DNA from: Pterois miles
Taxonomy: Eukaryota; Chordata; Actinopteri; Perciformes; Scorpaenidae
Length of the DNA: 64,000 bases
Assembly (NCBI GenBank): GCA_947000775.1
Contig: CAMQGK010000001.1
Span: 6,072,001-6,136,000 of the forward strand
Direction of reading: 5' to 3'
Both the position numbers and the translations under genes were made by a program. Positions 1 through 13,239 of the stretch are shown piece by piece. The notes below the pieces were generated by a model. The model had not been told where the DNA came from, did not search any database, and saw only the letters and a program-made list of their open reading frames with translations. Positions within the stretch are counted from its first letter, which is position 1. The number at the start of each line of letters is the position of its first letter.

Positions 1-3000
1 GTCAAAGAAAATTTTACGATGAAAACATCAAATTTTTGTATTTTGAAAAAAATCATGAAAACAGTCATATCATAGCATGTAAAATGATTTTCTGGTGAAA
101 AAATTCATTTTATCGAATGTTGAAAAATTTTACAAAAAAATGTCATAGTATAGTATGTCGAAAATTTTAAGATCAAAACGTAAAATTTTTCTATGTTGAA
201 AAAAGTCATGAAAACAGTCATATTATAGCATGTAAAATGATTCTATGTTGAAAAAAGTAATTTTATCGAATGTTGAAAATTTTTACAAAAATGTCATAGT
301 ATAGTATGTCGAAAAGTTTACGATGAAAACGTCAAATTTTTGTATTTTCAAAAAAAATCATGAAAACAGTCATATTATAGCATGTAAAATGATTCTATGG
401 TGAAAAGTCATTTTATCGAATATTGAAAAATTTTACAAAAAAATGTCATAGTATAGTATGTCGAAAATTTTACGATGAAAATGTCAAATTTTTGTGAGTT
501 GACAAAAATCATGAAAACAGTCGTATTACAACATGTAAAATGATTTTATGGTGAAAAAAAGTAACTTTTTCGAATGATAGAAAATTTTACAAAAAAATGT
601 CATAGAATAGCATGTCGAAAATTTTACGATCAAAGCGTAAAATTTTTCTATGTTGAAAAAGATCATGAAAACAGTCATATCATAGCATGTAAAATGATTC
701 TATGGTGAAAAAAAGTCATTTTATCGAATGATAGAAATTTTACAAAAAAATGTCATAGTATAATATGTCGAAAATTTTACGATGAAAACGTCAAATTTTT
801 GTAAGTTGACAAAAATCATGAAAACAGTCATATTACAACATGTAAAATGATTTTCTGGTGAAAAAAGTCATTTCATCGAATGTTGAAAATTTTTACAAAA
901 ATGTCATAGTACAGTATGTCGAAAATTTTAACATGAAAGCGTCAAATTTTTGTATTTTGAAAAAATTAATTAAAACAGTGATATTATAGCATGTAAAATG
1001 ATTCTATATTGAAAAAAGTAATTTTATCGAATGCTGAAAAATTTTACAAAAATGTAATAGTATAGTATGTCGAAAACTCTACGATGAAAACGTCAAATTT
1101 TTTTGATGTTGAAAAAATTAATTAAAAGTGATATTATAGCATGTAAAATGATTTTATGGTGAAAAAAAGTCACTTTATGGAATGTTTAAAAATTTTACAA
1201 AAAAAATGTCAAAGAAAATTTTACGATGAAAACATCAAATTTTTGTATTTTGAAAAAAATCATGAAAACAGTCATATCATAGCATGTAAAATGATTTTCT
1301 GGTGAAAAAATTCATTTTATCGAATGTTGAAAAATTTTACAAAAAATGTCATAGTATAGTATGTCGAAAATTTTAAGATCAAAACGTAAAATTTTTCTAT
1401 GTTGAAAAAAGTCATGAAAACAGTCGTATTACAACATGTAAAATGATTTTATGGTGAAAAAAAGTAACTTTTTCGAATGATAGAAAATTTTACAAAAAAA
1501 TGTCATAGAATAGCATGTCGAAAATTTTACGATCAAAGCGTAAAATTTTTCTATGTTGAAAAAGATCATGAAAACAGTCATATCATAGCATTCAAAATGA
1601 TTTTCTGGTGAAAAAAGTCATTTTATCGAATGTTGAAAAATTTTACAAAAAAATGTCATAGTATAGTATGTCGAAAATTTTACGATGAAAACGTCAAATT
1701 TTTGTATATTGAAAAAAATCATGAAAACAGTCATATTATAGCATGTAAAATGATTTTATGGTGAACAAAGTCATTTTATCTAATGTTGAAAAATTTTACA
1801 AAAAAATGTCACAGTATAGTATGTCGAATATTTTACGATGAAAACGTCAAATTTTTGTATTTTCAAAAAAAATCATGAAAACAGTCATATTATAGCATGT
1901 AAAATGATTTTATGGTGAAAAAAAGTCATTTTATCGAATATTGAAAAATTTTACAAAAAAATGTCATAGTATAGTATGTCGAAAATTTTACGATGAAAAT
2001 GTCAAATTTTTGTATGTTGAAAAAAGTCATGAAAACAGTCATATTATAGCATGTAAAATTATTTTATGGTAAAAAAAAGTCATTTTATCGAATATTGAAA
2101 AATGTTACAAAAAAATGTTATAGTATAGTACGTTGAAAATTTTACGATGACAACGTCAAATTTTTGTATGTTGAAAAAAGTCATGAAAACAGTCATATTA
2201 TAGCATGTAAAATGATTCTATATTGAAAAAAGTAATTTCATCAAATGATAGAAAATTTTACAAAAATGTCATAGTATAGTATGTCGAAAATTTTACGATG
2301 AAAACGTCAAATTTTTTTGATGTTGAAAAAAGTCATGAAAACAGTCATATTATAGCATGTAAAATGATTTTATGGTGAAAAAAGTCATTTCATCGAATGT
2401 TGAAAATTTTTACAAAAAAATGTCATAGTATAGTATGTTGAAAATTTTATGATGAAAACGCCAAATTTTTTTGATGTTGGAAAAAGTCATGAAAACAGTC
2501 ATATTATAGCATGTAAAATGATTCTATGGTGAAAAAAAGTCACTTTATCGAATGATAGAAAATTTTACAAAAAAATGTCAAAAATTTTAACATGAAAGCG
2601 TCAAATTTTTGTATTTTGAAAAAATTAATTAAAACAGTGATATTATAGCATGTAAAATGATTTTACGGTGAAAAACAGTCACTTTATGGAATGTTTAAAT
2701 GTCATAGTATAGTATGTCGAAAACTTTACGATGAAAACGTCAAATTTTTTTGATGTTGAAAAAATTAATTAAAAGTGATATTATAGCATGTAAAATGATT
2801 TTATGGTGAAAAAAAGTCACTTTATGGAATGTTTAAAAATTTTACAAAAAAAATGTCAAAGAAAATTTTACGATGAAAACATCACATTTTTGTATTTTGA
2901 AAAAAATCATGAAAACAGTCATATTATAGCATGTAAAATGATTTTATGGTGAAAAAAGTCATTTTATCGAATATTGAAAAATTTTACAAAAAAATGTCAT

Positions 3001-6000
3001 AGTATAGTATGTCGAAAATTTTACGATGAAAATGTCAAATTTTTGTATGTTGAAAAAAGTCATGAAAACAGTCATATTATAGCATGTAAAATGATTCTAT
3101 GTTGAAAAAAGTAATTTTATCGAGTGTTGAAAATTTTTACAAAAAGTCATAGTATAGTATGTCGAAAATTTTATGATGAAAACGTCAAATTTTTTTGATG
3201 TTGAAAAAATTAATTAAAAGTGATATTATAGCATGTAAAATGATTTTATGGTGAAAAAAAGTCACTTTATGGAATGTTTAAAAATTTTACAAAAAAAAAT
3301 GTCAGAAAATTTTACGATGAAAACATCAAATTTTTGTATTTTGAAAAAAATCATGAAAACAGTCATATCATAGCATGTAAAATGATTTTATGGTGAACAA
3401 AGTCATTTTATCTAAGATCAAAATGTAAAATTTTTCTATGTTGAAAAAAATCATGAAAACAGTCATATTATAGAATGTAAAATGATTTTACGGTGAAAAA
3501 CAGTCACTTTATGGAATGTTTAAAAATTTTACAAAAAAAATGTCATAGTATAGCATGTCGAAAATTTTACGATGAAAACATCAAATTTTTGTATATTGAA
3601 AAAAATCATGAAAACAGTCATATAGCATGTAAAATGATTTTCTGGTGAAAAAAGTCATTTTATCGAATGTTGAAAAATTTTACAAAAAAATGTCATAGTA
3701 TAGTATGTCGAAAATTTTAAGATCAAAACGTAAAATTTTTCTATGTTGAAAAAAGTCATGAAAACAGTCATAGCATGTAAAATGATTCTATGTTGAAAAA
3801 AGTAATTTTATCGAATGTTGAAAATTTTTACAAAAATGTCATAGTATAGTATGTCGAAAATTTTACGATGAAAACGTCAAATTTTTGTATTTTCAAAAAA
3901 AATCATGAAAACAGTCATATAGCATGTAAAATGATTTTATGGTGAAAAAATTCATTTTATCGAATGTTGAAAAATTTTACAAAAAAAAATGTTGAAATGT
4001 TGAAAATTTGTTGAAAATTTTTTACAAAAATGTCATAGTATAGTATGTCGAAAATTTTACGATGAAAACGTCAAATTTGTTTGATGTTGAAAAAATTAAT
4101 TAAAACAGTCATATTATAGCATGTAAAATGATTTTATGGTAAAAAAAAAGTCATTTTATCGAATATTGAAAAATGTTACAAAAAAATGTTATAGTATAGT
4201 ACGTTGAAAATTTTACGATGACAACGTCAAATTTTTGTATGTTGAAAAAAGTCATGAAAACAGTCATATTATAGCATGTAAAATGATTCTATATTGAAAA
4301 AAGTAATTTCATCAAATGATAGAAAATTTTACAAAAATGTCATAGTATAGTATGTCGAAAATTTTACGATGAAAACGTCAAATTTTTTTGATGTTGAAAA
4401 AAGTCATGAAAACAGTCATATTATAGCATGTAAAATGATTCTAGGGTGAAAAAAAGTCATTTTATTGAATGATAGAAATTTTACAAAAAAATGTCATAGT
4501 ATAGTATGTCGAAAAGTTTACGATGAAAACGTCAAATTTTTGTAAGTTGACAAAAATCATGAAAACAGTCGTATTACAACATGTAAAATGATTTTATGGT
4601 GAAAAAAGTCATTTCATCGAATGTTGAAAATTTTTACAAAAATGTCATAGTATAGTATGTCGAAAATTTTATGATGAAAACGCCAAATTTTTTTGATGTT
4701 GGAAAAAGTCATGAAAACAGTCATATTATAGCATGTAAAATGATTCTATGGTGAAAAAAAGTCACTTTATCGAATGATAGAAAATTTTACAAAAAAATGT
4801 CAAAAATTTTAACATGAAAGCGTCAAATTTTTGTATTTTGAAAAAATTAATTAAAACAGTGATATTATAGCATGTAAAATGATTTTACGGTGAAAAACAG
4901 TCACTTTATGGAATGTTTAAATGTCATAGTATAGTATGCCGAAAATTTTACGATGAAAACGTCAAATTTTTGTATTTTCAAAAAAAATCAGTCATATTAT
5001 AGCATGTAAAACGATTCTATGCTGAAAAAAAAGTTATTTTATCGAATGCTGAAAAATTTTACAAAAATGTCATAGTATAGTATGTCGAAAACTTTACGAT
5101 GAAAACGTCAAATTTTTTTGATGTTGAAAAAATTAATTAAAAGTGATATTATAGCATGTAAAATGATTTTATGGTGAAAAAAAGTCACTTTATGGAATGT
5201 TTAAAAATTTTACAAAAAAAATGTCAAAGAAAATTTTACGATGAAAACATCACATTTTTGTATTTTGAAAAAAATCATGAAAACAGTCATATCATAGCAT
5301 GTAAAATGATTTTCTGGTGAAAAAATTCATTTTATCGAATGTTGAAAAATTTTACAAAAAAATGTCATAGTATAGTATGTCGAAAAGTTTACGATGAAAA
5401 CGTCAAATTTTTGTAAGTTGACAAAAATCATGAAAACAGTCTATTATAGCATGTAAAATGATTCTATGTTGAAAAAAGTAATTTTATCGAATGTTGAAAT
5501 TTTTACAAAAATGTCATAGTATAGTATGTCGAAAAGTTTACGATGAAAACGTCAAATTTTTGTATTTTCAAAAAAAATCATGAAAACAGTCATATTATAG
5601 CATGTAAAATGATTCTATGGTGAAAAGTCATTTTATCGAATATTGAAAAATTTTACAAAAAAATGTCATAGTATAGTATGTCGAAAATTTTACGATGAAA
5701 ATGTCAAATTTTTGTGAGTTGACAAAAATCATGAAAACAGTCGTATTACAACATGTAAAATGATTTTATGGTGAAAAAAAGTAACTTTTTCGAATGATAG
5801 AAAATTTTACAAAAAAATGTCATAGAATAGCATGTCGAAAATTTTACGATCAAAGCGTAAAATTTTTCTATGTTGAAAAAGATCATGAAAACAGTCATAT
5901 CATAGCATGCAAAATGATTTTCTGGTGAAAAAAGTCATTTTATCGAATGTTGAAAAATTTTACAAAAAAATGTCATAGTATAGTATGTCGAAAATTTTAC

Positions 6001-9000
6001 GATGAAAACGTCAAATTTTTGTATTTTGAAAAAAATCATGAAAACAGTCATATAGCATGTAAAATGATTTTCTGGTGAAAAAAGTCATTTTATCGAATGT
6101 TGAAAAAATTTACAAAAAAATGTCATAGTATAGTATGTCGAAAATTTTAAGATCAAAACGTAAAATTTTTCTATGTTGAAAAAAGTCATGAAAACAGTCA
6201 TATTATAGCATGTAAAATGATTCTATGTTGAAAAAAGTAATTTTATCGAATGTTGAAAATTTTTACAAAAATGTCATAGTATAGTATGTCGAAAATTTTA
6301 CGATGAAAACGTCAAATTTTTGTATTTTCAAAAAAAATCATGAAAACAGTCATATTATAGCATGTAAAATGATTTTATGGTGAAAAAATTCATTTTATCG
6401 AATGTTGAAAAATTTTACAAAAAAAAATGTTGAAATGTTGAAAATTTGTTGAAAATTTTTTACAAAAATGTCATAGTATAGTATGTCGAAAATTTTACGA
6501 TGAAAACGTCAAATTTGTTTGATGTTGAAAAAATTAATTAAAACAGCCATATTATAGCATGTAAAATGATTTTATGGTAAAAAAAAAGTCATTTTATCGA
6601 ATATTGAAAAATGTTACAAAAAAATGTTATAGCATAGTACGTTGAAAATTTTACGATGACAACGTCAAATTTTTGTAAGTTGACAAAAATCATGAAAACA
6701 GTCGTATTACAACATGTAAAATGATTTTATGGTGAAAAAAGTCATTTCATCGAATGTTGAAAATTTTTACAAAAATGTCATAGTATAGTATGTCGAAAAT
6801 TTTAACATGAAAGCGTCAAATTTTTGTATTTTGAAAAAATTAATTAAAACAGTGATATTATAGCATGTAAAATGATTCTATATTGAAAAAAGTAATTTTA
6901 TCGAATGCTGAAAAATTTTACAAAAATGTAATAGTATAGTATGTCGAAAACGTCAAATTTTTTTTGATGTTGAAAAAATTAATTAAAAGTGATATTATAG
7001 CATGTAAAATGATTTTATGGTGAAAAAAAGTCACTTTATGGAATGTTTAAAAATTTTACAAAAAAAATGTCAAAGAAAATTTTACGATGAAAACATCAAA
7101 TTTTTGTATTTTGAAAAAAATCATGAAAACAGTCATATCATAGCATGTAAAATGATTTTCTGGTGAAAAAATTCATTTTATCGAATGTTGAAAAATTTTA
7201 CAAAAAAATGTCATAGTATAGTATGTCGAAAATTTTAAGATCAAAACGTAAAATTTTTCTATGTTGAAAAAAGTCATGAAAACAGTCATATTATAGCATG
7301 TAAAATGATTCTATGTTGAAAAAAGTAATTTTATCGAATGTTGAAAATTTTTACAAAAATGTCATAGTATAGTATGTCGAAAATTTTACGATGAAAACGT
7401 CAAATTTTTGTATTTTCAAAAAAAATCATGAAAACAGTCATATTATAGCATGTAAAATGATTCTATGGTGAAAAGTCATTTTATCGAATATTGAAAAATT
7501 TTACAAAAAAATGTCATAGTATAGTATGTCGAAAATTTTACGATGAAAACGTCAAATTTTTGTATTTTCAAAAAAAATCATGAAAACAGTCATATTATAG
7601 CATGTAAAATGATTTTATGGTGAAAAAAAGTCATTTTATCGAATATTGAAAAATTTTACAAAAAAATGTCATAGTATAGTATGTCGAAAATTTTACGATG
7701 AAAATGTCAAATTTTTGTATGTTGAAAAAAGTCATGAAAACAGTCATATTATAGCATGTAAAATGATTCTATGTTGAAAAAAGTAATTTTATCGAATGTT
7801 GAAAATTTTTACAAAAATGTCATAGTATAGTATGTCGAAAATTTTACGATGAAAACGTCAAATTTTTGTATGTTGAAAAAAGTCATGAAAACAGTCATAT
7901 TATAGCATGTAAAATGATTCTATGGTGAAAAAAAGTCATTTTATCGAATGATAGAAATTTTACAAAAAAATGTCATAGTATAATATGTCGAAAATTTTAC
8001 GATGAAAACGTCAAATTTTTGTAAGTTGACAAAAATCATGAAAACAGTCATATTACAACATGTAAAATGATTTTCTGGTGAAAAAAGTCATTTCATCGAA
8101 TGTTGAAAATTTTTACAAAAATGTCATAGTACAGTATGTCGAAAATTTTAACATGAAAGCGTCAAATTTTTGTATTTTGAAAAAATTAATTAAAACAGTG
8201 ATATTATAGCATGTAAAATGATTCTATATTGAAAAAAGTAATTTTATCGAATGCTGAAAAATTTTACAAAAATGTAATAGTATAGTATGTCGAAAACTCT
8301 ACGATGAAAACGTCAAATTTTTTTGATGTTGAAAAAATTAATTAAAAGTGATATTATAGCATGTAAAATGATTTTATGGTGAAAAAAAGTCACTTTATGG
8401 AATGTTTAAAAATTTTACAAAAAAATGTCAAAGAAAATTTTACGATGAAAACATCAAATTTTTGTATTTTGAAAAAAATCATGAAAACAGTCATATCATA
8501 GCATGTAAAATGATTTTATGGTGAAAAAAAGTAACTTTTTCGAATGATAGAAAATTTTACAAAAAAATGTCATAGAATAGCATGTCGAAAATTTTACGAT
8601 CAAAGCGTAAAATTTTTCTATGTTGAAAAAGATCATGAAAACAGTCATATCATAGCATTCAAAATGATTTTCTGGTGAAAAAAGTCATTTTATCGAATGT
8701 TGAAAAATTTTACAAAAAAATGTCATAGTATAGTATGTCGAAAATTTTACGATGAAAACGTCAAATTTTTGTATATTGAAAAAAATCATGAAAACAGTCA
8801 TATTATAGCATGTAAAATGATTTTATGGTGAACAAAGTCATTTTATCTAATGTTGAAAAATTTTACAAAAAAATGTCACAGTATAGTATGTCGAATATTT
8901 TACGATGAAAACGTCAAATTTTTGTATTTTCAAAAAAAATCATGAAAACAGTCATATTATAGCATGTAAAATGATTTTATGGTGAAAAAAAAGTCATTTT

Positions 9001-11750
9001 ATCGAATATTGAAAAATTTTACAAAAAAATGTCATAGTATAGTATGTCGAAAATTTTACGATGAAAATGTCAAATTTTTGTATGTTGAAAAAAGTCATGA
9101 AAACAGTCATATTATAGCATGTAAAATTATTTTATGGTAAAAAAAAGTCATTTTATCGAATATTGAAAAATGTTACAAAAAAATGTTATAGTATAGTACG
9201 TTGAAAATTTTACGATGACAACGTCAAATTTTTGTATGTTGAAAAAAGTCATGAAAACAGTCATATTATAGCATGTAAAATGATTCTATATTGAAAAAAG
9301 TAATTTCATCAAATGATAGAAAATTTTACAAAAATGTCATAGTATAGTATGTCGAAAATTTTACGATGAAAACGTCAAATTTTTTTGATGTTGAAAAAAG
9401 TCATGAAAACAGTCATATTATAGCATGTAAAATGATTTTATGGTGAAAAAAGTCATTTCATCGAATGTTGAAAATTTTTACAAAAAAATGTCATAGTATA
9501 GTATGTTGAAAATTTTATGATGAAAACGCCAAATTTTTTTGATGTTGGAAAAAGTCATGAAAACAGTCATATTATAGCATGTAAAATGATTCTATGGTGA
9601 AAAAAAGTCACTTTATCGAATGATAGAAAATTTTACAAAAAAATGTCAAAAATTTTAACATGAAAGCGTCAAATTTTTGTATTTTGAAAAAATTAATTAA
9701 AACAGTGATATTATAGCATGTAAAATGATTTTACGGTGAAAAACAGTCACTTTATGGAATGTTTAAATGTCATAGTATAGTATGTCGAAAACTTTACGAT
9801 GAAAACGTCAAATTTTTTTGATGTTGAAAAAATTAATTAAAAGTGATATTATAGCATGTAAAATGATTTTATGGTGAAAAAAAGTCACTTTATGGAATGT
9901 TTAAAAATTTTACAAAAAAAATGTCAAAGAGCGAAAATTTTACGATGAAAACATCACATTTTTGTATTTTGAAAAAAATCATGAAAACAGTCATATCATA
10001 GCATGTAAAATGATTTTCTGGTGAAAAAATTCATTTTATCGAATGTTGAAAAATTTTGCAAAAAAATGTCATAGTATAGTATGTCGAAAATTTTAAGATC
10101 AAAACGTAAAATTTTTCTATGTTGAAAAAAGTCATGAAAACAGTCATATTATAGCATGTAAAATGATTCTATGTTGAAAAAAGTAATTTTATCGAATGTT
10201 GAAATTTTTTACAAAAAATGTCATAGTATAGTATGTCGAAAATTTTACGATGAAAATGTCAAATTTTTGTAAGTTGACAAAAATCATGAAAACAGTCGTA
10301 TTACAACATGTAAAATGATTTTATGGTGAAAAAAAGTAACTTTTTCGAATGATAGAAAATTTTACAAAAAAATGTCATAGTATAGTATGTCGAAAATTTT
10401 ACGATGAAAACATCAAATTTTTGTATTTTGAAAAAAATCATGAAAACAGTCATATTATAGTATGTAAAATGATTCTATGTTGAAAAAAGTAATTTTATCG
10501 AATGTTGAAAAATTTTTACAAAAAATGTCATAGTATAGTATGTCGAAAATTTTACGATGAAAACGTCAAATTTTTGTATGTTGACAAAAATCATGAAAAC
10601 AGTGATATCATAGCATGTAAAATGATTTTATGGTGAACAAAGTCATTTTATCTAATGTTGAAAAATTTTACAAAAAAATGTCACAGTATAGTATGTCGAA
10701 AATTTTATGATGAAAACGTCAAATTTTTTTGATGTTGAAAAAATTAATTAAAACAGTGATATTATAGCATGTAAAATGATTTTATGGTGAAAAAAGTCAC
10801 TTTATGGAATGTTTAAAAATTTTACAAAAAAAATGTCAAAGAGGAAAATTTTACGATGAAAACGTCAAATCTTTGTATTTTCAAAAAAAGTCATGAAAAC
10901 AGTCATATTATAGCATGTAAAATGATTTTATGGTGAAAAAAGTCATTTTATTGAATGTTGAAAAATTTTACAAAAAAAATGTCACAGTATAGTATGTCAA
11001 AAATTTTACGATCAAAACGTAAGTTTTCTATGTTAAAAAAATCATGAAAACAGTGATATTATAGCATGTAAAATGATTTTACGGTGAAAAACAGTCACTT
11101 TATGGAATGTTTAAAAATTTTATTAAAAAATGTCATAGTATAGTATGTCGAAAATTTTACGATGAAAACGTCAAATTTTTGCATTTTCAAAAAAAATCAT
11201 GAAAACAGTCATATCATAGCATGTAAAATGATTATCTGGTGAAAAACGTCATTTTATCGAATGTTGAAAAATTTTACAAAAAAATGTCATAGTATAGTAT
11301 GTCGAAAATTTTACGGTGAAAACGTCAAATTTTTGTATTTTGAAAAAAATCATGAAAACAGTGATATACCATGTAAAATGATTCTATGGTGAAAAAAGTC
11401 ATTTCATCGAATGTTTATAAATTTTACAAAAAAATGTCACAGCATAGTATGTCAAATTTTACAAATTTTTGTATGTTAAAAAAATCATGAAAACAGTCAT
11501 ATTATAGCATGTAAAATGATTTTACGGTGAAAAAAGTCATTTTATCGAATGTTGAAAAATTTTAAAAAAAAAGTCAGTATAGTATGTTGAAAATTTTACG
11601 ATGAAAATGTCAAATTTTTGTATGTTGGAAAAAATAATTAAAACAGTGATATTATAGCATGTAAAATGATTTTCTGGTGAAAAAAGTCATTTTATGGAAT
11701 GCTTAAAAATTTGACAAAAAAATGTCATAGTATAGTGTGTCGAAAATTTT
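1..11750. repeat. AT-rich satellite array, ~152-bp monomer
   Basis: Head-to-tail array covering the whole left end of the window. The landmark word GTCATAGTATAGTATGTCG, or close variants, starts near 142, 293, 445, 599, 752, 903 and 1054, so the spacing is 151-154 bp; about 77 monomers fit. Each monomer can be split into two related halves of about 76 bp, and each half into two quarters of about 38 bp that begin GTCA and carry GAAAA. Longer blocks are duplicated inside the array: 301-689 is essentially identical to 5521-5909, and 721-2870 matches 7941-9930 apart from one missing monomer. No long open frame exists in either strand. The array touches base 1, so its true length is unknown. It could be pericentromeric or simply an expanded intronic or intergenic satellite; the sequence does not decide this. 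Confidence 0.97.
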
Positions 11751-12345
11751 ATGATGAAAATAGTCATAAAAACGTCATAATATTATAGTACGCCGAAAAA
11801 AGTCACAAAAAAAGTCATAGTATATTTTGTCGAAAAAAGTCACGATAAAAGTCATACTTAGCCATGTCGAAATAAAGTCATAGTATAGAATATCGAAAAA
11901 TGTCAAAAAAAAAAAATCATCGTATAGTATGTTAAAAAAAAGTCATGAAAAAGTCATAGTATAGTATTTCGAAAAAAAGTCAGAATAGTATGTCGAAAAA
12001 AGTCCTAGTATAGTATGTCAAAAAAAGTCATGAAGAAAGTCAAAGTATAATATGTCGAAAAAGTCAATGTCAAAGCATTGTATGTCAAATTTATTTTGTG
12101 AAAAAATTACATTGTATAGCATGCTGAAAAAGTTATAAAAGTCTGTCAAAACATTTTTGAAAAAAATGTGGAGCATAGTATGTCTAAACATTTCAGGAAA
12201 AAAAATCACAGTATAGTATGTCAAAAAAATTGATTAAAGTCAGTCATTAGTCAAAATATTCATGAAAACGTAGTATACAGTAGTGTCGTGAAAAAGCCCT
12301 AGTATGTCAAAAAAAAAGCCTTTAAAAAAGTCATACCCTCAAAGA
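11751..12345. repeat. Decayed short-unit edge of the satellite
   Basis: The 152-bp periodicity is lost here. What remains are irregular 30-45-bp units built from the words GTCATAGTATAGTATGTCG and GAAAAAAGTCA. These correspond to single quarter units of the satellite monomer. This may be a remnant of the ancestral short repeat, or array-edge decay after loss of homogenisation. Short AT-rich open frames on the minus strand here are by-products of the repeat. Confidence 0.85.
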
Positions 12346-12452
12346 TTTCATCAAAGAAAGTCATCATATGATGGAAAAAAGTCATATTATAGCAGGTAAA
12401 AAAACTGTCACAATTACCTGTATAACGTCTTGTTTCTGATTGGCTGTTGCAG

Positions 12453-12569
12453 GTACAGCTCCGCCCTCAGGTGTGTGTGTGCCTGCAGGTGTTGAAGGCC
12501 GAGCGGAGGAAAGGACGGCGAGGACAGGTCGCTGTTGATGATGTCACACTGAGACAGGGGGTGTGTTGA
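12453..12569 (+). CDS. Probable terminal exon of a MAM-domain protein
   Basis: A 117-bp open stretch follows a good acceptor: a pyrimidine-rich run then TTGCAG, ending at 12452. A second acceptor, CCTGCAG ending at 12488, keeps the same frame. The last 26 codons end with AERRKGRRGQVAVDDVTLRQ, then G-V-C and a TGA stop at 12567-12569. This matches the usual end of a MAM domain (small residue-Gly-x-I/V-Ala-x-Asp-Asp-I/V, then Gly-x-Cys). MAM domains are extracellular adhesion modules, and several families end with one. The upstream exons would lie left of the window or hidden in the satellite, which would then be intronic. I cannot name the gene. An antisense reading of the same bases is also open and splice-bounded, so confidence is moderate. 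Confidence 0.45.
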   Translation, partial: VQLRPQVCVCLQVLKAERRKGRRGQVAVDDVTLRQGVC

Positions 12570-12714
12570 TGACATCACTGCGGGATGAGGACACAGCAGA
12601 CTGTTTTCATTCAACGCTGAACTTCAGAAGGAGTTTAACATTCACAGACAAAGAGCTTCAGTTTACAGCATTTAAAGAAGCATGCTGCTGTTCAATACAA
12701 ACCCTGTTCAAAAT

Positions 12715-13219
12715 AATAAACTATTTCTACATGAATTTCCTTCCTTATCCTTCCTTCCTTCTCCTATTAAAATTTCCTCTGCAGAACAAAGTGAAGCAGC
12801 TCAGTCAAACATTCACTGCAAACTGAACTTTGTTTGTTCCTGTGTTAAATATTCTTAGCGATTATGAACCTGAACACTACAGATTTTTTTTTGTTCCTTT
12901 CTTTAGTATTTTAGTCGCCCAGCTGCTCCTTACTTCTGATTTCAAAATGGAAAAACATGTAGACAAACAAAATTATTCACTAAAATCAGCTTTGTTTACA
13001 TTTGTCTGAACCGAAATGTATTTACTGCCCTTAAAAGCAATTAACGTAACTTTTCAGATTTTTTTTTAATTGTGTACAAATATATTTTAAAAGACCAGAC
13101 GAGTCATATTGACACATAAATTTAATATACATCTGACTTTGTAAATATATTTCATAAATACTAATAGGTATCATTTGTACTGTTGAACATGTTAAGTGAT
13201 TTGTAATATTTTAAATAAA
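12715..13219 (+). terminator. Candidate polyadenylation signals after the MAM exon
   Basis: AATAAA occurs at 12715-12720, 146 bp after the stop codon, and again at 13214-13219 in an AT-rich stretch followed by a T-rich run. Either could end the 3' UTR of the plus-strand exon at 12453-12569. The link to that gene is inferred from position only. Confidence 0.35.
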
Positions 13220-13239
13220 ACATATTTTCCTCTTCGTTT

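Noticed and set aside
1..12000. CRISPR-like or telomeric array
   Set aside because: Units are contiguous without unique spacers and are 152 bp, not TTAGGG; no cas-like genes.
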